This document shows, piece after piece, positions 1 to 9,207 of a stretch of 43,646 nucleotides of DNA (positions within the stretch are counted from its first letter, which is position 1; every line of letters starts with the position of its first letter). Source of the stretch: Smittium culicis. Lineage: Eukaryota > Kickxellomycota > Harpellomycetes > Harpellales > Legeriomycetaceae. The position numbers and the translations under genes are program-made. The DNA lies in contig LSSN01000109.1 of the NCBI GenBank assembly GCA_001970855.1, positions 1 through 43,646 of the forward strand, in the 5' to 3' direction. Under the pieces are notes generated by a model that was given only the letters and a program-made list of their open reading frames with translations, searched no databases and was not told the DNA's origin.

Positions 1-56
1 AAAAAAAAAAAAAAAAAAAAAAACGATGACAAAATAACATATGATAATGAATTACC

Positions 57-310
57 AACTGGGGGATTCTGAACGAAGAGAGCACTTTGTTGCAGTTTAA
101 TATTATTGGCTTATATAATATAAAATGTAATTATTATTGGCGGCATCGAAAAGGCATTTTGTTTTTTCTATTTATTCTATTAATCGTGAAATTTTAATTT
201 GCTAAAAAAAAGCAACGATTTTACTCATTGGCTATAATTTTTTAATTCATGTTTATACGCTGCAACACTTTACACTATAAAATGACTCCTTCAAAAAGAA
301 TCTCCCAACT
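57..310 (+). mobile_element. MITE family 2, copy 1 (GGGAGATTCT ends, 4-bp target duplication)
   Basis: The element runs 61-306 (246 bp). It begins GGGGGATTCT and ends AGAATCTCCC, so the outer 10 bp are inverted repeats with one mismatch. It is flanked by AACT on both sides (57-60 and 307-310), read as a 4-bp target-site duplication. It has no coding capacity. A second copy of almost equal length (247 bp) and clearly related interior lies at 37560-37806 with its own 4-bp duplication, ATAT. Two independent insertions with matching boundaries make this a well-supported non-autonomous DNA transposon. I do not assign a transposase superfamily. Confidence 0.85.
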
Positions 311-379
311 GTTAAATAAAAAAAAACCAATAGTAAATAAATATTATCTGGCTTACCCAATTATGATTATTAAATAAGT

Positions 380-576
380 TTAACCCTTTCCCGTTCATCG
401 CTCTTTAAAAAAACCAGATATATGATTCGTTTATGGTTTATAAGCATATAATAAATTTGCTTATATTTTTCAATATACCAAAAGTTCTTACGATCTCAGA
501 ATTAAACTATTTTAACTGAACACTGTTGGTTATATTTGAAAGATCAAAAATAGTCTACTGCCCGGGAAAGGGTTAA
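380..576 (-). mobile_element. MITE family 1 (TTAA / CCCTTTCCCG), copy A
   Basis: The element 384-572 (189 bp) starts CCCTTTCCCG and ends CGGGAAAGGG, a perfect 10-bp terminal inverted repeat. TTAA lies at both borders (380-383 and 573-576). TTAA targets and CCC...GGG termini are typical of the piggyBac superfamily; that assignment is inferred from the ends alone, because no transposase is encoded. It is inverted relative to copy B next to it. Confidence 0.85.
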
Positions 577-664
577 GAGTGTTGGCCTGGAAAGGGTTAA
601 ACCTTTAACGGGCAGTAGGCTATTTTTGATCTTTCAAATATAGCCAACAGTGTTCAGTTAAAAT
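509..664. repeat. 56-nt inverted repeat formed by MITE copies A and B
   Basis: Arm 509-564 and arm 609-664 are inverse complements at 54 of 56 positions, separated by 44 nt. A transcript across this point could fold into a long near-perfect hairpin. The structure follows from head-to-head insertion of two family 1 copies. Confidence 0.9.
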
Positions 665-794
665 GCTTTAATTCCGTAGCTATTTCACTTATTGGTTTAC
701 TGTGTTTTAAAGTCAAATAATAAATTTTCTTAAAAATCATTAGCGAATTAGTAAATTTGATTTTTTCTAAGAGTGTTGGACGGGAAAGGGTTAA
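597..794 (+). mobile_element. MITE family 1 (TTAA / CCCTTTCCCG), copy B
   Basis: The element 601-790 (190 bp) is bounded by TTAA (597-600 and 791-794) and ends in CGGGAAAGGG. Its left end is eroded (ACCTTTAACG instead of CCCTTTCCCG). Its first half matches the inverse of copy A over 56 nt with only two differences (609-664 against 509-564). The 20 bp between A and B (577-596, GAGTGTTGGCCTGGAAAGGG) looks like the right end of a further copy. Confidence 0.8.
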
Positions 795-1465
795 ATAGTT
801 AAAATTTAATTCATGATAATATTCCATAATTGCAAGGCTATTTTTTAATTATTTTTACTTACGAATACACTTTGTGTAAATAAGTTACATTTTAATGTCT
901 TGTTTTAATACGAGTAATTTTAATTGTTTAGAATATATAATACCCGCCATTTCTTTGAACAAAGTTTTTACAACTTTTCTATATTATCTATAATATCAAA
1001 TAAAATTATCGATTTTTTTCCCCTTTGCCACAAAGTAGAATATATTTAGTCCTCCTTAGACAGTCACCCGTATTTATCCCTTTCAGAAGTGGCGTGCTTT
1101 TTTAACCTTTTTTTGTTCAAATATATATTTACGAATGAATGTATTAATTCGCCAGTAATTTTTCGGAAAATTTTTTGCTTGCTACAATAATTAATAAGTT
1201 AGTACCTTATATCTCTCATAGTCGAGTCTATTTAGTTGAGCATTGTAGCCTAAACTTTGTATAAAAAAACGGTATACCACACTGTGATGTTTAAAATTCA
1301 AACGATATCCAACCGAGTAGCAAAAAAATAAATTAACATTGAATCATAAATCTTTATAGAATTTAAAAATGAGTTTCTCAATAAACAATAATTGTTAAAT
1401 GGGGTCTCCAATTATAATTATAAATTAATTGTAACGAGTTAGCCTGAGTAATGAGTAATCTTGTG

Positions 1466-1650
1466 TTAAGTGGTAGACTATTTATGATCCACTTGTTATA
1501 TCCAATTAATTCCATTTAAAATAATTGTTTTCCTAGTCTCGTAATATTATTAGTTTGCTGTATAATAGCAGGAAATAACAAATTTGCTTTTAAATCATAA
1601 GCGAATCAATAAAATCATTTTTTTCAAAGCTTTTTAGACGAGAAGGGTTG
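1466..1650 (+). mobile_element. MITE family 1, decayed copy G
   Basis: The stretch begins TTAAGTGGTAGACTATTT and ends near GACGAGAAGGGTTGG. The interior shares the GGTAGACTATTTNTG start and the TTTGCTTTTAAATCATAAGCGAATCAAT-like right half of the intact copies. The left terminal CCCTTTCCCG is lost and the right TTAA has changed. Identified by eye, so the boundaries are approximate. Confidence 0.6.
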
Positions 1651-3293
1651 GCCCTATTCCATGGGAGTAGACAGATTATTATCTATATAGTCTAGCTAGT
1701 TGTGTTCAATAAATAAATTTAGTAAAGATAACGATTATATTATTGTTTTGTTTTAGGTTAGTGTAAGGTAATAAATTTACCTGTAAAACATCAACAAAAA
1801 AACAATTGTTGGTTCTGTATTATTGGGTGGGTCAATTTTAATCAGCCATCATATTAATATTTGTTTAAATCAAAAAGAAATAAAGTCATTATTAATTAAA
1901 AATAAAATGACATTTGTAAACTAATCGTAAAAAAATAACTAACTATTTTGACTGAATTTTATCCAACTTCAAAAGGTATAATGTTAATAGTCGTACCGAT
2001 AAAGTTTTTGTAATTTTTTTTTTACTCATTCACATGCGTGGTTGTCTCTTGGAGTAAAATTTTTTCTATTTTTACTCTCACATACGTGTGTTTTGCTATT
2101 ATTATTATATTTAATTAGAAAACATTCTCGAAATTAGTACTTTGTTTTCCTTGACACAATTCTCAGTGGGTATGTAGCTGCTACAGCGGTGGAGGGAGAT
2201 CGGTTGAAAGATTATTTTTTTCATATTTTTTTAACTTTTTAAATATTTTTTAATAGTATTTTAATAGCTTTTTATATACTTTTAAATTATGTTTAATAAA
2301 CTCTTAAGACACTAAAAAAATATATAATTTTGTTTAGCTATCGATTTTAGCCAATCAAGTTAGTAAATAAAATAACTAATAAAAAACCTCCCGCGCCTTG
2401 TCACCAGGTTAATAAGTAATTATTTATATAATTTAGTAACTATTATTTTGAGGGTTTTTGGACAGTTTCCTTATAATATTATTGTAAAAATAGGTTATTT
2501 AAAGAATGAAACAAACTTTTTTATAATCTCAATCAATATTTACTTTTCCCCTTTATTTTTACAATTATAATGTTAACAGCTGGTATTTTAATTGCACAAA
2601 ATAAATTATTTTGTCTTTTTCCCCTAATTTAAAAAGAGAAAAGCTAGGATTACATAATTAATCAGGTTTTGAGATATAAGTCCTAAAACATAAAGATAAG
2701 GGCTAGAGATTTTATTTCAAGTTGTTTATATGAAGGGCGGATATAATATGAATGGCGAATTTAAATCATATTTTCTGGATGTTCATCACAGGGAAGAATT
2801 ATGCCCTGTTCAATTTCAAAGTCTGGCAAGTGTAAAATATTTTATGATTTAGTTTCTAAAAATGAACAGATATCAGTTTAAACTTACTTGCAGGTATAGC
2901 AGAATTAAATACTGATACTTGAGATCAGTTTAAATAATACTACATAGAATACCTATCGCTTGTAAACTTTGAATTGTCTTCAATGAAGCTATTATTAAGC
3001 TTGAATATTATTAGCCATATAATGTAAATCAAAAAAATTCTTACTATTCCGTAAATAGTATCAGCCAGTTAAAAATGCGCATTCTAATAGTATAAACAAT
3101 TGCCAAAAAGTTTTATCTTGAATAAATGGCTATTAAGCTTTGCTCAAGTAAAATACAAATAATACTCTCATATCAAAAATAAATAATTAATTAATCAACA
3201 CTGATAAGATAATAATCCTTACAGTAACCGATTAAATATACCACATATAAATAATTTATTGTATACATCAACACATCTGAACGAAATCAAAAA

Positions 3294-3629
3294 ATGTCTG
3301 ACGAAAGTAAGTACCAACCAACAGGCGTTCCTCTCTTACCCATCAGCAGAGTAAAAAGGATTATCAAAGAAGACAAGTCGGTTCAAATGATCAACTCTGA
3401 AGCTGTCTTCCTGATGACAAAGGCAGTTGAACTTTTTATACGCAAGTTTGCTAACGAAGCCCTAAACTATTCTAAATCGGAAAAGAGAAAAACTATCTTT
3501 TATAAAGACGCTGCCAAAGTTGTTCAAAACCTTGATTCTTGGGCGTTTCTTGAAGATATCATTCCTCCAACTATATCTGCTAAAAAACTAAAACTAGATT
3601 CGGAGCAACCTAAGTCCGAAACTTCTTAA
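3294..3629 (+). CDS. DPB3: CHRAC15/Dpb3-like histone-fold protein
   Basis: Single-exon, 111 aa. Residues about 15-95 form a CBF/NF-YC-type histone fold: LPISRVKRIIK, then an INSEAVFLMTKAVELF helix 2, then YKDAAKVVQ and WAFLEDIIP at the end. The pattern of an early LPxSRVK box, a long helix with ATKA/MTKA-like spacing and a terminal F(L)xDI(I/L)P is that of human CHRAC1 and yeast Dpb3. These are small subunits of DNA polymerase epsilon and of ISWI chromatin-remodelling complexes, and they pair with a Dpb4/POLE3 partner. The start is the first ATG of the open frame, in context AAAAAATG. The C-terminus is a short Lys/Glu/Ser tail. CHRAC1 and Dpb3 are hard to separate from sequence alone, so the symbol is by best equivalence. 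No partner gene is nearby. Confidence 0.85.
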   Translation: MSDESKYQPTGVPLLPISRVKRIIKEDKSVQMINSEAVFLMTKAVELFIRKFANEALNYSKSEKRKTIFYKDAAKVVQNLDSWAFLEDIIPPTISAKKLKLDSEQPKSETS

Positions 3630-4016
3630 AAAAAAATTTCAAAGCCAATTTTAATAAAACCTAAAAGATACGATTTTGGAGCCCAACAAATACCACCCTA
3701 GTTTACCCTCTTCCTCTTGTATTTCATATATAGAATATTCTTTATATCTTATCTTAATACTGTTAAACGCGTATTTGTATCTCTTATTAAACTAAAATTC
3801 ATATTAAGAATAACACTTTTCTCAAAACATACGTTATACATTATCGATAAAATTGAAAAAAATAACTCGAAAGAAAATTCAGTATTTAAAATATGAAAAT
3901 CTTGGAAATTTATATTAGGATATATTAGCTTTCAAACTAAAAAAATAAATTAGATATAAAATTAAAAAGAGTAAATGTGTTGAAAATTATGGATTTTCTA
4001 ATCAAATACATAGAAA
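3630..4016. other. AT-rich intergenic spacer
   Basis: The 3' flanks of two convergent genes. The first bases after the stop of the histone-fold gene are an A run followed by AATAAAA, which could serve as a polyadenylation signal. Nothing else is recognisable. Confidence 0.5.
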
Positions 4017-5816
4017 TTAAGTTAGTCTGTGCAAATCAGAAATTGAAGACTTCAAGAGATTTGTGATCTGAATGTCAATTACACTATACGCGCAAACCCA
4101 GCTTAGGAACAGAGATACGGAATGCGTGTTCCTACTCTTTGCTAGTAATAAGAGCTTTATAAGCGGCATTTGGTTAATTCTGATAATAAGGTTTTTGTAA
4201 AGAGCATAAATGATTCCTTTACAGTTTTTTATGATCCCAGATATAATATTATTGTAAAAAGAGGATATATTTCCAACAGATTTAAGTGGAGGCAGCAAAA
4301 AAATTTTTTTGAACGTAGAAAACAGAACTGTAACTGGGTTCAGACTATTGCTAGCAATTGAGAAACTTGAGAATTTGAATTTTTCCAATTTTGGCATGGG
4401 GATAGCTAAGTCCAGTTCATTAATTGAGCTAATGTCGTTTAAAGTAGAGTTATTTAAGATTATAGGGAAATAACTTGAATAAATAAAATCATTGGAACTA
4501 TTTTTAGGCAAACTAGAATTATTGTAGCAAATTTTTGCACTGCTGAGAGATGAATTTTTTTGAAGATTTAAAGGCGGCAATATTTTTGAAAGGTCAAGAC
4601 CTTTGTAATTAAAATCATTAGTATCATAAAGGTTTGAGTAGCTGTTTTCGGAATTATCATAGGTTAGAGTTTGGCTACTATTGTGGCATGTAATAGCGTT
4701 TGAAGGTTGAGAAAGATGGTTATTTATAATGTTTAAAAAAGTGGAATAAAAAGCATGATTATTATTTAGGTAGTAGTTCAAGTTAATTTTCGATATGGGC
4801 ATTGGGTTATTTGAATAAGTCATGTAGGCAAGGGAAGATACAGGGAGAGAATTTGATATTATATTTCTGTAGTTTACAAAACCGAGGGCGATATTGCAGG
4901 AAGCAAATCTTTTAGATATAGCTTTTGGAATATCGAAATTATGATTTATGTCATGTCCTACAAAATATACTAAAATTTAACACAAAACTTGTTAAAATAA
5001 ATTTTAATTTTTTAAAATGGCGATGGATAACAAAATAACTTTAATATCTAAATATTAGTAATAGGGTAAATAAAGAGGTGATGGGAATAGTAAGTAAGTT
5101 GATTTTATCAGAAAGATTGAACAAATAAAGGAAGAACTTACCAGTTGTAAAAATATCAAGGTAGATAAGATTAAGCCGTAAAATCAAAGTAAGGATAGAA
5201 TCAAAATGAAAGGGCTTAAAATTTGTAACGTCAAAAGAAATAGAGGCGCCTTTTGAAGGGATGAGGTTATAGTAAAGGTGGATAGTTTTAAAAATATTTT
5301 GAGCTAGTTGGGCGTCTTTTAGCAAATATGAGAACGGTTTAGAGTTAGTATTGATCACATCATTATTATTCAAGCTTGAGAAAGAGGGTAGGTCTAGTGA
5401 AGAAAATATTAGGACTTTCCCAACTGAGTCTATTCTGTAAGAGGAGAATTTCTGAATGGGAAAGGGAGCGAATGATTTTAGAGGGAAGTTAGTGAAAAGG
5501 GAATTTAATTTGATGATAGAATCTTTAACTTTTCCTTTGCACGAAGCTAAGACTCGTAAAATCAGGGCTAAAAAGAAAGTAGTTATAGTCATTGTTATTA
5601 CAAAATATAAATAGTAGAAATAATAGTAAATAGTAGTAAAAAGAAAAAAGTACATGAATCAGAGGTAAAGGAGGAATCTTCTAGTGAGTTTGTTGATACG
5701 GGTGATAGATATTTTGAGAAGGAAAGGGAAATAAGTCGAGCTAGAGCTAAATCTTGCTTAAGTGGTTGAAAATATAGATTAGCGTTTTGAGTCATTTGAA
5801 AAGAATAAGAATACAA
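4017..5816 (-). CDS. Unrecognised three-exon protein (509 aa)
   Basis: Exons read on the minus strand: 5816-5654, 5567-5142 and 4957-4017. The introns are GTACTT...TTTTTAG (phase 1) and GTAAGT...TTTGTAG (phase 1), and all three joins keep one frame, giving 509 aa plus stop. I do not recognise the family. The first 240 residues are hydrophobic/aliphatic with no Asn runs and look like a folded domain, including segments LILRVLASCKGKVKD, FAPFPIQKFSSYRIDS, SFDVTNFKPFHFDSIL and SKRFASCNIALGFVNYR. The region from about 250 to 400 is Asn/Ser-rich and probably disordered. The C-terminal 100 residues are again hydrophobic. The first intron is the least certain; an in-frame Met eight codons in (MTQN) is an alternative start. 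Exon boundaries are my inference; the reading frames are directly visible. Confidence 0.55.
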
Positions 5817-7463
5817 GGGAAGAATAAATAATTAAACTAATAAAAAACGGTATTAAAAAATAATAGTAGAACAGCCGAAAACCATATATGGTTAAATGGT
5901 GAGTATTATAGTTAGGCTGAAGTTGGTATAATATTGAGCAGCATTAATGGGCGCTTATTAGAGTTTAAACGCTTATTATGTTCATTTAAAAAATAGAAGA
6001 AAAGGGGGGGGGGGAGTATAAAATTATAAATATACTACTAGACTAGAGAAATAAATAAACTAGTTAAGCTTGTAGAGCAGGATATAAATACATGAAGTTT
6101 CAAGAATGAATAAAAAATACATATAAAAAAACAAAAAGCATAAAGGAAAAAGAAGGAATATTAGGAACAAATTATAGGAGTGATATCAGCAGTTTAATGT
6201 AGAGAATGTGAATATAAATACCAAGAATCAAATTAATAATCAGAATGCCCCCGAGTAAAACAATACCGTAATTAAGGCATTAATTCTACCCTAAATTTCG
6301 ATATAGCTCATCATGAAATTCTCTATTGGTACTCGCAGAATAGCCACTTCCATCTCGAGCCACTCGGGCGGATATCCCAGAATAGCCACTTCCATTCGGA
6401 CCCACTGGGGCGGATATCGCATAATATGATCTTATCTTTGTTTAGGATTTAAATTATAGCAAATTCTTCTCGAAAATGTATATTTATTTCCGAGTAAAAT
6501 ATTCGCTACGAATTAATATCTAAAGCTTTAATCTTTCAATAAAATTAAAAAGTTTACGCTTCTGGTGAAATAAACGATGCGGGCCAATAACGATTCACTC
6601 TCAATAATTGTTTGTTGATCTGTGCATAATTTGACTAAATACATCCATTGATTGGCTTAAATCGTCGACAATTATGGGTAACTTTATTTGTTTCAAAATA
6701 CTAAAAAATAAAAAGTCAGGAACAAAACCAATTTCCTTGATTCTCCAAATATAGGCTTTAGCTTTTACACAGGGCTCAAAAACTTTTCGGCTCAAAATTT
6801 ATTAAAATACACAATTTCTCATCTAGTAAAATACTCAACTATAACAGCTTACCAACGAATTTCGCATTTTGAACAAAGTAACCCTGAGTCTTGTGCTTTA
6901 AATCTGCACAAGCAATCAGTATAGATATTTTTTACATTCTCAACTCATAAAGCGTATTTACTGCTGTAATACACTCTATAAGGTTCTTTTATGCCTTCTA
7001 TTTTTCATTACTAATTTAATTAGCCTTACTAATATAAATCTTGCATTTAATTCCAACACAATTCATCGCATACTGTTAATTTAATCCAATAATTAGCTCT
7101 AATCACCAAACTCAACCACACTCCCTAATTGTTGGCCAATTAAAATCTATTGCTAATTTAAATATTATTGCCTACTTTATTTAAGTCTGGCCAATTACCG
7201 ATAGTTTTATGTCCAGAGAATTAAATTATAAATTTACTATAAAGTATCAGATCGATATTACAATTATTTTAACTGATCAAAATCTGAATATTTCATTCTA
7301 TTAAAATTAAACTGCTCTTCTCTTCAATATAAACATTCCATCTCTCTCTAAATCTATCCAGCCCAAAACCATAAACTAGCCCTCACTCTCTTATCTCGAA
7401 TCCGCTCCTCTAAACTTTTCTGCCTTTCATCTATTCCTCTCCTATTTTTCCATAACTTCAAAA
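5817..7463. other. Intergenic region with a GC-rich duplication
   Basis: This is the divergent promoter region between the unrecognised minus-strand gene and RRG9. It contains a run of 11 G near 6004-6014, a 42-bp tandem duplication (6336-6419, listed separately) and three CCAAT boxes at 7086, 7136 and 7191 ahead of RRG9. From about 7320 to 7460 the plus strand is pyrimidine-rich (many CTC/TCT), as is common upstream of fungal genes. No gene is supported. Confidence 0.6.
6336..6419. repeat. Two tandem 42-bp GC-rich units
   Basis: Unit 1 is 6336-6377 and unit 2 is 6378-6419. Both start CAGAATAGCCACTTCCAT and end GGCGGATATC followed by C or G; they differ mainly in the middle. The units are markedly more GC-rich than the surrounding DNA. 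Confidence 0.9.
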
Positions 7464-8312
7464 ATGTTCCTCAACTTTGCAAGAAAAATCCTAATAGAAA
7501 GCAAAATCACCAAAATCACTGGTAATAATTCCTATTCAAACATCTCCAATTTTAGTTCTTACTCTAAAGCTTCCCAAAATGATAAATTGCCCTCCTTAAT
7601 ATATAAATTAACTCCCAATAAACACGCAAATAGCAGCGCCAGTTCGCACAGTTCCAATGTAGCTTCTTTATTTAAAAACTCCAAATATTCCGATTCTTCA
7701 ATTTCCCCGCCTAGATCAAACTTCAACAATGCCTCTATTAACACATCTAATAATAGCTCATATAATTCCAAGCCATCTAATTCTAAATTCTCGAATCTAG
7801 ACCAACTTGAAACACCTGACTTTGGATACAAAAAGCTTAATACTTCTATAAGAAAAAACCACAAATTATCTAGTAGCGATTACCATAATTCAAACAGACA
7901 TAACCCTAAAAGCCTTTCAACAAATAAAGTTTCCGATTATAATTCTTCGCACGTTGATCCTCATACTAATTCAAATCAACATCACTCGACCATTGTCTCT
8001 GCTAGCCAGAAAAATGGCTGGATTAAGCGAAAAAGCGAGCTTAATCAAAAGCTCGGCAAGCAACCATGGAACCCCCAAAAAAAATTAGCCAGAGCTTCTC
8101 TCGAAAAAATCAGGTTATTAAACAAAGAGTATCCAAACATATACACCATCAATAAACTCTCTCAAGACTTTAAAGTATCATTCGAGGCAATTAGAAGGAT
8201 ATTAAAATCAAAATTTGTTCCTGACCAAAAAAGAGCTCTTGAACAAGAATCAAGAAGAAAAAAGTCTATAACTGAATACCACCTAACTAAAAAAGATAAA
8301 GATCTAAACTAA
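7464..8312 (+). CDS. RRG9: Rrg9/neugrin-family mitochondrial protein
   Basis: Single exon, 282 aa. Residues 1-15 (MFLNFARKILIESKI) form a basic, amphipathic stretch consistent with a mitochondrial targeting sequence. Residues about 20-180 are Ser/Asn-rich low complexity. The conserved part is residues about 184-258: GWIKRKSELNQKLG, QPWNPQKKLAR, YPNIYTINKLSQDFKVSFEA and IRRILKSKF. This is the signature of the Rrg9/neugrin family, with the W-x-P-x-KKLSR segment, the helix-turn-helix-like YTI..LS..FKVS..AIRRIL segment and the basic end. Rrg9 is required for respiratory growth and mitochondrial genome maintenance in yeast; the animal relative neugrin acts in mitochondrial rRNA metabolism. The start ATG sits just after a pyrimidine-rich leader. 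The family call is good; the exact biochemical role is not known from sequence. Confidence 0.85.
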   Translation: MFLNFARKILIESKITKITGNNSYSNISNFSSYSKASQNDKLPSLIYKLTPNKHANSSASSHSSNVASLFKNSKYSDSSISPPRSNFNNASINTSNNSSYNSKPSNSKFSNLDQLETPDFGYKKLNTSIRKNHKLSSSDYHNSNRHNPKSLSTNKVSDYNSSHVDPHTNSNQHHSTIVSASQKNGWIKRKSELNQKLGKQPWNPQKKLARASLEKIRLLNKEYPNIYTINKLSQDFKVSFEAIRRILKSKFVPDQKRALEQESRRKKSITEYHLTKKDKDLN

Positions 8313-9207
8313 GTTTATCCTATACTGATTTTATTCACTCCTATGAACCGCCCATATTACATCCCTTTTTAATTTTATATATATCAGTTTCATTATTCAC
8401 CAACATCATACCTACCGCCTACAAATCTCTTATACCTTATACCTTATACCTACAGATTTCTTATACCTTCCACCTACAAATCTCTTATACCTTCGACAAT
8501 CACGTGCCTTGTTTTAATTATAGCCTATTTTTTATATCGCCGACATAATTGTAATTAAATTAATAATCAGTTTTACCTCAGCTTTTTTTTTTCTGTTAAA
8601 AATTTCATAAACATCTTTAAAGATTTCTATTCACATTTATGCATTTAATAAAATCAACCCTGGTCTTTTTATAGCTCTTTTTTTTGCTGCTATCACTTAT
8701 CCATAGTTATAAATCTTTATAAAAAAAGCAATGTTACTCATTTTCGATAATTCATGCTCTTTACGGTTTATCGTTTTTTATAACCCCTACCTTTTATCAC
8801 CATTAATTTTCTGTAAGTGTCTAAATGCTGATTATACACAATATCTTAAAACTGCGTTTAAACGTGTTTCATTCCTTGCGAGTTTACTAAACATCTGGTA
8901 GTATACGGTAAAAATAATTATTCATAATTAAACATCTCTTTTTAAACATTCAATAGAAACTTTATTTCTAAAAAATTGGTTATTAAAGTAATTGGTTAAC
9001 AAACATCCAAATATACTATTGGAATCGAAAGCTAAAAAATACTAATTATTTAACTTGTATTATGCATATTCATACTCTCAATACAACGGAATTTTATTAA
9101 TTGTAGTTTAATTATTTTGATAAAGTAATAATAAATTTTGAATATTGGCCATGCTAAAATAGATGGCTATAAAATGTTGAATTCATTGCTGGGATATTTA
9201 AATTTTT
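8313..9207. other. Intergenic region between convergent genes
   Basis: This is the 3' flank of RRG9 and of the receptor gene. About 8418-8494 carries short imperfect repeats of the type CTTATACCTTNNACCTACA. Otherwise it is AT-rich with nothing recognisable. Confidence 0.5.
8418..8494 (+). repeat. Imperfect short tandem repeats (CTTATACC / CCTACARATYTCTTATACC)
   Basis: CTTATACCTTATACCTTATACC and three variants of CCTACARATYTCTTATACC occur in a row just downstream of RRG9. They look like slippage-type expansion in a 3' untranslated region. Confidence 0.7.

Larger units (their letters stand above)
1..3293. other. Long non-coding region with small inverted-repeat elements
   Basis: No convincing coding region was found on either strand. 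The window opens with a run of 23 A. The identifiable contents are a 246-bp element with GGGGGATTCT/AGAATCTCCC ends (61-306), two TTAA-bounded elements in opposite orientation (384-572 and 601-790) and a decayed third copy (about 1470-1647), all listed separately. The rest is AT-rich sequence in which I see nothing more. Confidence 0.7.

Noticed and set aside
6601..6795. 64-aa minus-strand frame
   Set aside because: Short, no recognisable motif, no intron consensus that would extend it, and in an AT-rich intergenic region.
7559..7864. 101-aa minus-strand frame inside RRG9
   Set aside because: It is the complement of the Ser/Asn-rich part of RRG9; Leu/Glu-rich composition is the expected shadow.
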